59,005 nucleotides of DNA from an uncultured Flavobacteriales bacterium (lineage in GTDB: Bacteria; Bacteroidota; Bacteroidia; Flavobacteriales_E; Vicingaceae). The notes below the pieces were generated by a model. It was not told the origin of the DNA, searched no databases, and worked only from the letters and a program-made list of their open reading frames with translations. Numbering within the stretch: position 1 is the stretch's first letter; the number at the start of each line of letters is the position of its first letter. The position numbers and the translations under genes were made by a program. Shown piece by piece: positions 51,372 through 59,005 of this stretch. The DNA is taken from contig CAJQOH010000008.1 in NCBI GenBank assembly GCA_905479915.1, positions 1 to 59,005 of the forward strand. The letters run 5' to 3'.

Positions 51372-52415
51372 ATGAAATTATTAGTTAAAAATATTACTCT
51401 ATTGCTTTTAGTTGCTTTCTCTTGCAGCAACCTTTTTGCTCAAGATGATGATTGTTTAGTTATCTTAAAAAAGGTTCAAAAAGATTACGAAGAAGGAATT
51501 ATTGAGAAAATACCAGAAACTTTATCTGAATGTATTAAAGGTGGTTTAAGAGGGGATGACAAGATAACGGCATATAAATTATTAATCAATGTCTACCTTT
51601 TTGACGATAGAGTTGAAAAAGCAGAAGAAACTATGGAGAGGTTATTGCTTTTTGAACCAGAAATGAAGCCTAATGAAGCTGTTGATTCTAAAGAGTTTAT
51701 TACCTTATTTGAATCATACAGAACAATTCCATTATACTCACTTGGAATAACAGCTGGTATCAATTATAGTAATGTAACAATAGATAAAGAATTTGGAACC
51801 TACAATACTGATTTTTATGATGGAAAATATTCTGCTCCTGATTTTGGTTTTCAAGTTGGACTTAATGCTGACTACCTGATACATAAAAACATTTATGCTA
51901 ATATTGAAGCATTGTTCACCAACAAAAAATTTAGCTATAAAACAGAGTTAAATAAATTTTCAACATTAGAATTCAAAGAAAGTGAAAGCACAATTCAAGT
52001 TCCATTAACAATTGCTTATCATTTTGGAAAAAAACGCGTAAAACCTACTTTTAAAATTGGTGGATATATTAATTACAACCTTTTAAGTAAATCAGAATTT
52101 ATTAGGTCTTATACCGAAAATACTCAGAGTAATATTACAGGTCCGTTAATTGATGTTTCACCTATGAGAACTAGCTTAAATTATGGTTTAATAGGTGCAT
52201 TAGGTGTTAAATATAAAGTTAAAGAAGGTTATTGGTTTTTAGATGCCTCTTACTCATACACACTATCTTCTTCTGTAGATCCAACTGAAAGATATAGTAA
52301 CCCTGAACTTTTATACGATTACCAATATGTTGATGATAATTTTAGCATCAATAATATTTCTATTGGATATAGACGCTTATTTTACAAACCAAAAAAATTA
52401 AAAATCCGTGAATAA
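51372..52415 (+). CDS. PorT-like outer-membrane barrel protein with helical N-domain
   Basis: A 347-residue exported protein (signal peptide 1-23). A helical TPR-like periplasmic domain (about 25-115; KVQKDYEEGIIEKIPETLSECI ... VEKAEETMERLLLFEPEMKPNEA) precedes an eight- to ten-stranded barrel of the PorT/OMP_b-brl_2 type, with GITAGINYSNV at the barrel start and SIGYRRLFY near the end. The N-domain is found in Bacteroidota envelope proteins next to WD40/STAND genes and may tie the barrel to periplasmic partners. It lies 15 nt after the nSTAND1 gene and overlaps the next gene by 8 nt. Confidence 0.85.
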   Translation: MKLLVKNITLLLLVAFSCSNLFAQDDDCLVILKKVQKDYEEGIIEKIPETLSECIKGGLRGDDKITAYKLLINVYLFDDRVEKAEETMERLLLFEPEMKPNEAVDSKEFITLFESYRTIPLYSLGITAGINYSNVTIDKEFGTYNTDFYDGKYSAPDFGFQVGLNADYLIHKNIYANIEALFTNKKFSYKTELNKFSTLEFKESESTIQVPLTIAYHFGKKRVKPTFKIGGYINYNLLSKSEFIRSYTENTQSNITGPLIDVSPMRTSLNYGLIGALGVKYKVKEGYWFLDASYSYTLSSSVDPTERYSNPELLYDYQYVDDNFSINNISIGYRRLFYKPKKLKIRE

Positions 52416-53616
52416 ACTTTATACATATAGCGCACTACTTTTATTGGTTGTTCTTTTTTCTTGTAAAAAGGATGAAAGTACTTTATTAGAACCTTCTGAT
52501 ACTTTTGTTAAATATTATGGCGACACCTATTTAAACGAAGCTCATGAAATGATAAACACCAGTGATGGTGGTTTCATAATGGCTGGAGAAACAGGAAATG
52601 CATCTTCTAAAAAATCAATGTTTGTAGTTAAAGTTGGTTCAAATGGTAATGAAGAATGGACTAAAACCTATAGCAACACCAATGATGAAGTTGCTAAACA
52701 TATAACTCTAGGATTAGATGGTGGTTATTTACTAGCAAGTACACAAGTTGATGTTAACAATAACCAAACTATTTTCTTTACAAAAATTGGAGCTTCTGGT
52801 GATATAGGCTGGAGAAGAAGTTATTTTATTAACGATAGTACATCTGTAGAAAAAGTAATTACTACATCAGATAATGAGTACTTGATATTAGCAAATACTA
52901 CCAAATACAATTTTACAAATAGTAATCCCTCAGGAAAATCCGATGTACTATTAATGAAATTAGATGTTAGTGGAAATTTCTTATGGTCTAAACAATATGG
53001 TGGGAATGATGATGAGTTTGGCTATGACTTAGAAGAAAAAATTGCATTAAACGGATATGTAGTTGTTGGATCTTCAATAAGTTTTGCTGAACCTACACAA
53101 GCTTTAACCAATGCTTTTATATTCCAAACCAATTCTGTTGGTACTGAAAATGGAAAAATAACTTACGGAGGAACAAATATTGATATTGCTTACGAAGTTG
53201 AACCTGTTTCTGATGGTTACTTAATTTGTGGAGAAACTCAAAGCAACGGAAATGGAGATAAAGACGTCTATCTATTTAAAGTAGAATTAAATATTTTTTC
53301 TTTAGTATTTGAAAAGTACTTTGGTGGTCCTGGAGTTGATATTGGCAATGCAATAACTTCAACAAGTACGGGAGATTTTTTAATTGGGGCAACAACTAAC
53401 TCTATTGGTAATGGAGCTAATGATGCTTACTTAATAAAAACAGATGCTAATGGAAACGAACTGTTTGTACAAACTTATGGTTCAACAGATGATGAAAAAA
53501 CAAACGACATTATAAGTTTAACTGATAATAAAATAATTATGCTTGGTTCTGATAATATCGGAGGCAATCAAATGATAACACTAACTAAAACTAAAGAAGA
53601 CGGAAGTCTAAATTAA
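52408..53616 (+). CDS. Propeller-like lipoprotein
   Basis: A 402-residue lipoprotein starting at GTG (52408) inside the end of the barrel gene. The lipobox LLVVLFSC places the Cys at 19. The mature chain has about seven repeats of the form DGGFIMAGETG...MFVVKVGSNGNEEWTKTYS, a propeller typical of Bacteroidota SBBP/delta-60-like surface proteins. It could be a surface ligand-binding protein. No sorting domain is present, in line with lipid anchoring. Confidence 0.85.
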   Translation: MNKLYTYSALLLLVVLFSCKKDESTLLEPSDTFVKYYGDTYLNEAHEMINTSDGGFIMAGETGNASSKKSMFVVKVGSNGNEEWTKTYSNTNDEVAKHITLGLDGGYLLASTQVDVNNNQTIFFTKIGASGDIGWRRSYFINDSTSVEKVITTSDNEYLILANTTKYNFTNSNPSGKSDVLLMKLDVSGNFLWSKQYGGNDDEFGYDLEEKIALNGYVVVGSSISFAEPTQALTNAFIFQTNSVGTENGKITYGGTNIDIAYEVEPVSDGYLICGETQSNGNGDKDVYLFKVELNIFSLVFEKYFGGPGVDIGNAITSTSTGDFLIGATTNSIGNGANDAYLIKTDANGNELFVQTYGSTDDEKTNDIISLTDNKIIMLGSDNIGGNQMITLTKTKEDGSLN

Positions 53617-53661
53617 ACTATTTTACGAATACCCAGTCAAAAGAACTAAAATATCAATACT

Positions 53662-56016
53662 ATGAATATTAAAAATATAAACATTCTTAAACCACTAATT
53701 TTAGTGGCTTTTTCGTTTTTTATAACTACTACCCAAGCACAAGTATCTGTTTCTGCTAATCCTATATCTATTGCAGGTTCTGCTGCATCAGAGGATATTG
53801 TGCTATCAAAAGAAGCCGATAGTTTAAGAGTTGTTGGTTTAAATGGTACCTCCGTTACTGCAGGAGCAAATTCAATCCAATTCAACACAGATACTGTTCA
53901 TGTTGACTTAACCGTAAACTCTAACTTATCTGTAACTCTAGGTAATGGTAATGATATAATCGGTACCAAAGGAGCAATGGATTTAACTGGAAACTCTATA
54001 ACAGTAGCTAACACTACTGAAAATATGATTCATAATGGAGTTTTAACTACTGACCAGAATGTTGTTATAGGCTTATCAGATGATTTTACTGGAACAGGTT
54101 CAATAACTTTAAGTGGTGGAACTGCAGATTTATCAATTACTGCTACTGACACTATTGATCATTCTGGTGCATTTAATGCTGATGTAATTACACTTAATGG
54201 AGGTGATATTTTAAATAATGGTGTGCTAACATCTACAGGAAACTTATCCATGACTTCTACAAGAATTATTGATATTCAATCGGGAGGAACAGTTGCTGGA
54301 GCAACTACAATGTCGTCTAGTTCTTTAACTATGGGAGCTAATATTAACTCTACTGGCTCAATAACTATTGGAACCGATGCCATTACTGGTTTAAATCTAA
54401 CAAGTTCATCAAGTTTAAGTATTGAACCAACTACTGCATCTACTACTATTGGTATTGGAAATACTGCTACAGGAGCATTAAATATTGATGCTACAGAAAT
54501 AACTGGATTAACTAACGGGTTTTCCTTAATTACTATTGGTAATACTGGAGGAACAGGTGCTATTGATATTCAAGCTTCATCATTTACCGATCCTTTAACA
54601 ATAGAGGCTGGTTCAGGTGTTACTACACTTAATGGTACATTAACAAATACTGGAAACACTGTTATTTTTAATGGAGATTTAACAATTACAGCTAATCAAA
54701 CCATTACATCTAGTGGACTAACAGTTCAGAACAATACATTAACTACAGGTGTTAATACATTAACTAGTAGTGGTAATGTTACACTAAATACAGAAGATTG
54801 GCAATTAACTGCAAATGGTACTACTGTTGGTCAATTTGGTGCCATAGATGTAACTGGTACGGTTACACTTACAAATTCAACTTTAACATTATCTGGTTCT
54901 CACACTGCTTCAGGAGCTGATGCAATCGTTATCATTAATAATGATGGTGCTGATGCTATTGTTGGAACATTCAATGGTCTTACAGAAGGTGCAACAGTTG
55001 GAAACGGATTTACTATTACTTATGTTGGTGGAGATGGAAATGATGTTGAATTACTAGCTGCACCATCAAGTGAAATGAACATACTTGGTAATGCGGTTAC
55101 TATTCTAGATGGTGCTCCTACTCCAAATACAGGAAACTTTACTGATTTTGGATCTGTAAATGTATTAGCATCTAGTCCAAACACTTTTACAATACAAAAT
55201 ACTGGAGCAGTTACATTAAACCTAACAGGAGTTCCTAATATGGTATTTATTACTGGAGCAGATGCAAGTCAGTTTTCTGTTACAGCTCAACCTACAGGAT
55301 CTACAGTAGCTGGTTCAGGAACTGAAACATTTACAATAACATTTTCCCCTACATCTTCAGGGTTAAAGCAAGCAGAAGTGTTTATTTATAATGATGATGC
55401 TGATGAAAACCCATACAACTTTGCTATTCAAGGTACAGGATTAAATAATGAAATTGATGTTACAGGTTTAGGAGTATCAATTGCAGATGGAAGTAATACA
55501 CCTTCAACTTTAGATGATACTGATTTTGGAGGTTCTTTAGTTGGAAGTCCTGTACCTCACACATTTACCATAGAAAATTTAAACTTAGGTCCAAACCTTA
55601 ACATTAATAGTGTTAGTACATCTGGAGCTAATTTTACAGAATTTGTTGTTTCAGCTATCACTACTCCAGCTTCAATTGCAGGAGGAGCAAATACAACATT
55701 CGTAATAACTTTTACCCCAGGTGCAACTGGAATTCGTTTTGCAGAAGTTACCATTGTAAACGATGATGATGATGAAAATCCATATACCTTTACTGTACAA
55801 GGAAATGGATTAAGTGACCCAGAAATTGATGTTTTAGGAAACGCTATTTCTATTACGGATAATGATCTATCTCCTTCTACAACAGACAATACTGATTTTG
55901 GTAGTGTTACAGAAGCAGGTGTTACTACAATTGTTAAAGTATTTACAATAGAAAATACTGGAGGAGGAGATTTAACACTAAACAATATTGTTGTTGGAGG
56001 GGGCTCAAGCTGCTGA
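53662..56016 (+). CDS. Giant secreted adhesin, N-terminal part (frameshifted)
   Basis: Encodes 784 residues. A signal peptide (1-26) is followed by a beta-helical region rich in Thr, Ser, Asn and Gly (about 30-465; repeated TSTGNLSMTS / TGTGSITLSGG units) and then three choice-of-anchor-D (ASH-like) repeats (about 475-784), each with the pattern DFGS...TFTIENTG...FTITFSPTSSG...NDDDDENPY. The third repeat breaks off at the G-run 55999-56003. Removing one G continues it as VVGGAQAAEFVLSPLG in the next frame. It is secreted; domains of this kind occur in T9SS-exported adhesins. Confidence 0.88.
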   Translation: MNIKNINILKPLILVAFSFFITTTQAQVSVSANPISIAGSAASEDIVLSKEADSLRVVGLNGTSVTAGANSIQFNTDTVHVDLTVNSNLSVTLGNGNDIIGTKGAMDLTGNSITVANTTENMIHNGVLTTDQNVVIGLSDDFTGTGSITLSGGTADLSITATDTIDHSGAFNADVITLNGGDILNNGVLTSTGNLSMTSTRIIDIQSGGTVAGATTMSSSSLTMGANINSTGSITIGTDAITGLNLTSSSSLSIEPTTASTTIGIGNTATGALNIDATEITGLTNGFSLITIGNTGGTGAIDIQASSFTDPLTIEAGSGVTTLNGTLTNTGNTVIFNGDLTITANQTITSSGLTVQNNTLTTGVNTLTSSGNVTLNTEDWQLTANGTTVGQFGAIDVTGTVTLTNSTLTLSGSHTASGADAIVIINNDGADAIVGTFNGLTEGATVGNGFTITYVGGDGNDVELLAAPSSEMNILGNAVTILDGAPTPNTGNFTDFGSVNVLASSPNTFTIQNTGAVTLNLTGVPNMVFITGADASQFSVTAQPTGSTVAGSGTETFTITFSPTSSGLKQAEVFIYNDDADENPYNFAIQGTGLNNEIDVTGLGVSIADGSNTPSTLDDTDFGGSLVGSPVPHTFTIENLNLGPNLNINSVSTSGANFTEFVVSAITTPASIAGGANTTFVITFTPGATGIRFAEVTIVNDDDDENPYTFTVQGNGLSDPEIDVLGNAISITDNDLSPSTTDNTDFGSVTEAGVTTIVKVFTIENTGGGDLTLNNIVVGGGSSC

Positions 56017-58909
56017 ATTTGTATTATCTCCTTTAGGGCTACCTGGTACTCCAATTACAATTGCTGGAGGTGGGACACAGAATTTCACCATTACTTTTGA
56101 CCCTACTGCTGTAGGTTTAAGAAATGCAAACGTTACAATAACAAGTGATGATGGTGATGAAGGAACATACAATTTTAACATTCAAGGAACAGGAACTGCA
56201 GGAACAGTTTACAAAATAGAAGATGCTACAGATGGTGATATTAACACCGCATGTTCAGGTACATTATTTGATGATGGTGGTGAAAATGGTAATTATGCTG
56301 CTAGTAAAGATAACACCTATACAATTAGACCAACTGATGCAGAAAGAGTATCCATTACTTTTATATCTTTTGATGTTGAATATAAAAATAATTGTGGTTG
56401 GGATTATTTAGATGTTGATTTTGGTTCTTATACTACTAGATTTTGTAATTCTGGAAATGGAAATATAAATGCCCCTACTTTAAATACTCCCTATTATTCT
56501 GATTATGGAAGCGATATCATTTTAACATGGCACACAGATGGTAACACTCAAGAAGCAGGGTTCGAAATTGCTTGGGAAGGATTAATATCATCAACAGTAG
56601 TATCAAATGATCTTAATTGTAATGCTGATAATTCTGGGCTTATTACAATCTCAAATGGAATTGGTGCAGGAAATGGGACTCCAACTTACGATTATCAAAT
56701 AAATTCAGGTGGTTATGGAGCTACAAACTCATGGACGACACTTCCTGCTGGAAGTCACCTTGTATCAATTAGAGATAACAATCTATGTCATTTTGATACT
56801 ACAATTACTTTAACAGAACCAAGTCCATTAGTTTTATCCGAAATTCATACCGATGAATCATGTTTAAATATTGCTGATGGAACACTTACATTATCTGCAA
56901 CTGGTGGAACTATTGGAGCGGGATATACCTACTCTTTAGGTGATAGTGCATATACTTCTAATAATTCTTGGGTAGGTATATCAGATACTACCTATTCTAT
57001 TGAAGTTCAAGATGCCAATGGTTGTATAGATTCTTCGAATGTAACTTTTGCTCCTGGAGCCGCTGGAATACTCAGTAGTTTAACCTCTGGAATTAGTCTT
57101 AATGATACTGTTTTCTGTTCAGGTGCTACTTCTCACACTTTTAGTGATACAGCAATTGCTGGTGCATACAATTGGGAATGGAGTTTTGCTTATTTTAGTG
57201 ATACCACCAACCTTCCTATTATAACTTCTGATACTAACCTTCCGTTCATTTCAGTTGATGTTAGTTCAGTAACTGATTCTTTTTATGTGATTGTTTATGC
57301 CTACAATGAATGCGGGCAAAGTGCACCCGATTCTATGGTTGTTTATCCTTCAATAATTAATGGAGGCTACCTTGATCTTCCCGCTACTGCTGATAGTTCA
57401 TCACAAACTGCAATTGACCTTACTCCATATGGACAACCCACAGGAGGAACCTTTGCAGCTATAAACACTCCACTTTCTATTGATGCATTGAATCAATATT
57501 CTCCTCATATTTCAGGAATTGGGTCCGAAGAAATTACGTATACCATCACAGATCAAAACGGTTGTGACCATGTCTTCACAGATACAATTATTATTGTAAG
57601 TAATGCTGGATTTATAAGTGGTGTTCCACCTTCAGAAACCTATTGTTTTTATAATGGAGCGTCTTCAGATACTATCTATGCAAATGAGTTTTTTACTGAA
57701 AATTTACTTCCCGGTGGAACTACAAGAGACAATGGTATTTATTTCGATATCAATAACCGTGAATTCAACGTTGATGAAAATCCTGCACTTACTGCTGCGG
57801 CTATAAACACAATATCGGTTGGTAGTACTTCTAAATGTTTGATTGACCCTTCTCAATTAACTGATGGACCACATACTTTAAATTACAAATACCAATCCAA
57901 TAAACTGAGTGTTGTGGGCCAAGGTGTTGAATTTATAAGTCAAACTATTAACCTTGGGTTCCCTTTTGGTTCAATTACAATTCAAATACCTAATTTTTAC
58001 CCTATATATGGAACACCTTATCAGCTTGATCAAGTCTATACGATAACTCAACAATTTTATGTAGATTCTATTGGTGAGGTAACGATATTAGGACAAGATT
58101 TCGCATGTAATGATCAAACAGTACCAATACAATTTTCTGCTCAGTATACACATACTGATGGTTCTGGATCATGGTCTGAACCAAATGGAATCCTTATAAA
58201 CCCGAATACTTTTGCTACATCTGTAAATCCTTCTACTGCAGATACTACGAATTCACCATATCAAATTATATACGAATATGAATCAACTGCTAATGGCAAC
58301 AATACTTGTAAAGTAAGTGATACATTAGACCTTGTTATTGCACCTATTCCTAACCCTAGTTTTGTTCTTGCACCATACCATTCAGAACAAGGAAATCCAG
58401 TTTCTACTTCTCCTTCACCAGTTGGTGGTAATTATAGTGGTAGTGGAATGCTTGATACTGTTTTTTACCCTTCATTATCTGATACTGGCCTAGTAACTAT
58501 TATTTATACCTATGGAGATCCTGCAACATCTTGTACGAGTGCAGATACAAATTCTACCTATGTAATTCCTAATAAAGGAACAATTAATAGCTTAAATGCA
58601 AACTATTGTTATGATGGTGCTAGCGTTACTATATCAGGGACTCCCAATGCAAATCAAGGAGCTGTAATAGGACTTTTCACAATTGACTCTAGTGATCCTT
58701 TAGCTATTGTTGATAATGGAAACAATACTGCTCAATTTGATCCAAATAAAGCAGGTCAAGGAACACATACAGTTACATTTACTTGGTCAGATCAAGGTAT
58801 TACTTTTGAGACTTCACAACAAGTTTTTGTTGACTCTATTGGCCCAGTATACTTTACAGGGTTAAGTAATACCATGTTAATTTCAAAAAACGCTATAAAA
58901 GTTGTTTAA
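55988..58909 (+). CDS. Giant secreted adhesin, C-terminal part (frameshifted)
   Basis: Continuation of the preceding ORF; the TTG at 55988 is merely the frame's edge. It completes the third choice-of-anchor-D repeat (1-70), then has a CUB-like domain (about 75-200; CSGTLFDDGGENGNYAASKD), two SprB-type repeats (about 205-355; LNCNADNSGLITISNGIGAG..., ESCLNIADGTLTLSATGGT) and several PKD/Ig-like modules with Cys pairs. SprB repeats belong to gliding-motility and surface adhesins. The end, ISKNAIKVV, is not a T9SS sorting domain and stops abruptly in the middle of a repeat unit, so the gene may be truncated at the 3' end too. Full span 53662-58909, about 1749 residues. Confidence 0.85.
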   Translation: MLLEGAQAAEFVLSPLGLPGTPITIAGGGTQNFTITFDPTAVGLRNANVTITSDDGDEGTYNFNIQGTGTAGTVYKIEDATDGDINTACSGTLFDDGGENGNYAASKDNTYTIRPTDAERVSITFISFDVEYKNNCGWDYLDVDFGSYTTRFCNSGNGNINAPTLNTPYYSDYGSDIILTWHTDGNTQEAGFEIAWEGLISSTVVSNDLNCNADNSGLITISNGIGAGNGTPTYDYQINSGGYGATNSWTTLPAGSHLVSIRDNNLCHFDTTITLTEPSPLVLSEIHTDESCLNIADGTLTLSATGGTIGAGYTYSLGDSAYTSNNSWVGISDTTYSIEVQDANGCIDSSNVTFAPGAAGILSSLTSGISLNDTVFCSGATSHTFSDTAIAGAYNWEWSFAYFSDTTNLPIITSDTNLPFISVDVSSVTDSFYVIVYAYNECGQSAPDSMVVYPSIINGGYLDLPATADSSSQTAIDLTPYGQPTGGTFAAINTPLSIDALNQYSPHISGIGSEEITYTITDQNGCDHVFTDTIIIVSNAGFISGVPPSETYCFYNGASSDTIYANEFFTENLLPGGTTRDNGIYFDINNREFNVDENPALTAAAINTISVGSTSKCLIDPSQLTDGPHTLNYKYQSNKLSVVGQGVEFISQTINLGFPFGSITIQIPNFYPIYGTPYQLDQVYTITQQFYVDSIGEVTILGQDFACNDQTVPIQFSAQYTHTDGSGSWSEPNGILINPNTFATSVNPSTADTTNSPYQIIYEYESTANGNNTCKVSDTLDLVIAPIPNPSFVLAPYHSEQGNPVSTSPSPVGGNYSGSGMLDTVFYPSLSDTGLVTIIYTYGDPATSCTSADTNSTYVIPNKGTINSLNANYCYDGASVTISGTPNANQGAVIGLFTIDSSDPLAIVDNGNNTAQFDPNKAGQGTHTVTFTWSDQGITFETSQQVFVDSIGPVYFTGLSNTMLISKNAIKVV

Positions 58910-59005
58910 AAAAAAGTTATTATGTGTAATACTTCCAACAACTTTTTTAGTCAGGTTGTCTCTAACAAAATCATGTAGCCAGATTTTTACATTTTCTAAA
59001 TTTTC
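58883..59005 (-). CDS. Possible C-terminal end of a minus-strand gene entering from the right
   Basis: From the window edge the minus strand has an open frame of 40 codons ending in TGA at 58883-58885. It reads like real protein (NVKIWLHDFVRDNLTKKVVG). It overlaps the last codons of the adhesin and could be the tail of a neighbouring gene or an inserted sequence that truncated the adhesin. The length is too short to be sure. Confidence 0.3.
   Translation of the reverse strand, partial: ENLENVKIWLHDFVRDNLTKKVVGSITHNNFFLNNFYSVF

Overview
The window comes from an AT-rich member of the Bacteroidota, most likely order Flavobacteriales. The evidence is the lineage's -7 promoter box (TAnnTTTG) in front of many genes, SprB-type and choice-of-anchor-D adhesin domains, PorT-like barrels, TPR-SpoIIE phosphatases and lipoprotein signals of the LFSC type. 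Nothing here fixes a genus; I saw no rRNA, tRNA or CRISPR array.

Region 1 (1-2643) is the chromosomal flank: a strong hairpin, a TPR/SpoIIE phosphatase gene that has lost its 5' end, and a convergent TPR membrane protein.

Region 2 (2899-16647) is a 13.7-kb integrated element lying inside a chromosomal TIGR02757/DUF2400-family gene. The host gene is cut into a C-terminal piece (2644-2904) and an N-terminal piece (16615-17157). Joining the two flanks through a shared 6-bp core, AAACAT, restores the reading frame exactly. Just inside its left end the element carries a complete, clearly diverged copy of the gene it broke, with its own promoter, so it seems to compensate for its own insertion. 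It also encodes a small serine recombinase with a possible res site, a large serine recombinase beside attR (the likely integrase), a putative HUH replication initiator, and one very tight operon of six genes: XRE regulator, HsdM, HsdS, a DUF262/DUF1524 (GmrSD-like) nuclease, HsdR and a protein with an RxxxxH (HEPN-type) motif. Gaps in the operon are 1 to 7 nt. This looks like a composite defence island on a self-rescuing element.

Region 3 (17157-40863) is ordinary chromosome: a KirBac-like channel, an SRPBCC/ArsR pair with two matching palindromes upstream, a PPOX flavoprotein, a BlaI/M56-TonB pair with a perfect 22-bp operator-like palindrome, a halogenase-like FAD enzyme, two more SpoIIE phosphatases, envelope lipoproteins, a thioesterase, a BNR propeller protein, a receptor-type adenylate cyclase with an HD-domain partner, hisS, hutH and two small downstream genes.

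Region 4 (40903-59005) starts with a queuosine-precursor transporter, followed by a long co-directional run: a nucleotide-transporter-like membrane protein with HEAT repeats, a HAMP/SpoIIE phosphatase (frameshifted as read), a protein with TIR-like modules, an nSTAND1 ATPase with a transmembrane helix, coiled coil and WD40 propeller, an outer-membrane barrel protein, a lipoprotein, and a giant adhesin (also frameshifted as read). The TIR/nSTAND1/SpoIIE group is the second candidate for an undescribed signalling or defence system. Both frameshifts sit in homopolymers (A6 and G5), so consensus error must be excluded before calling them pseudogenes.
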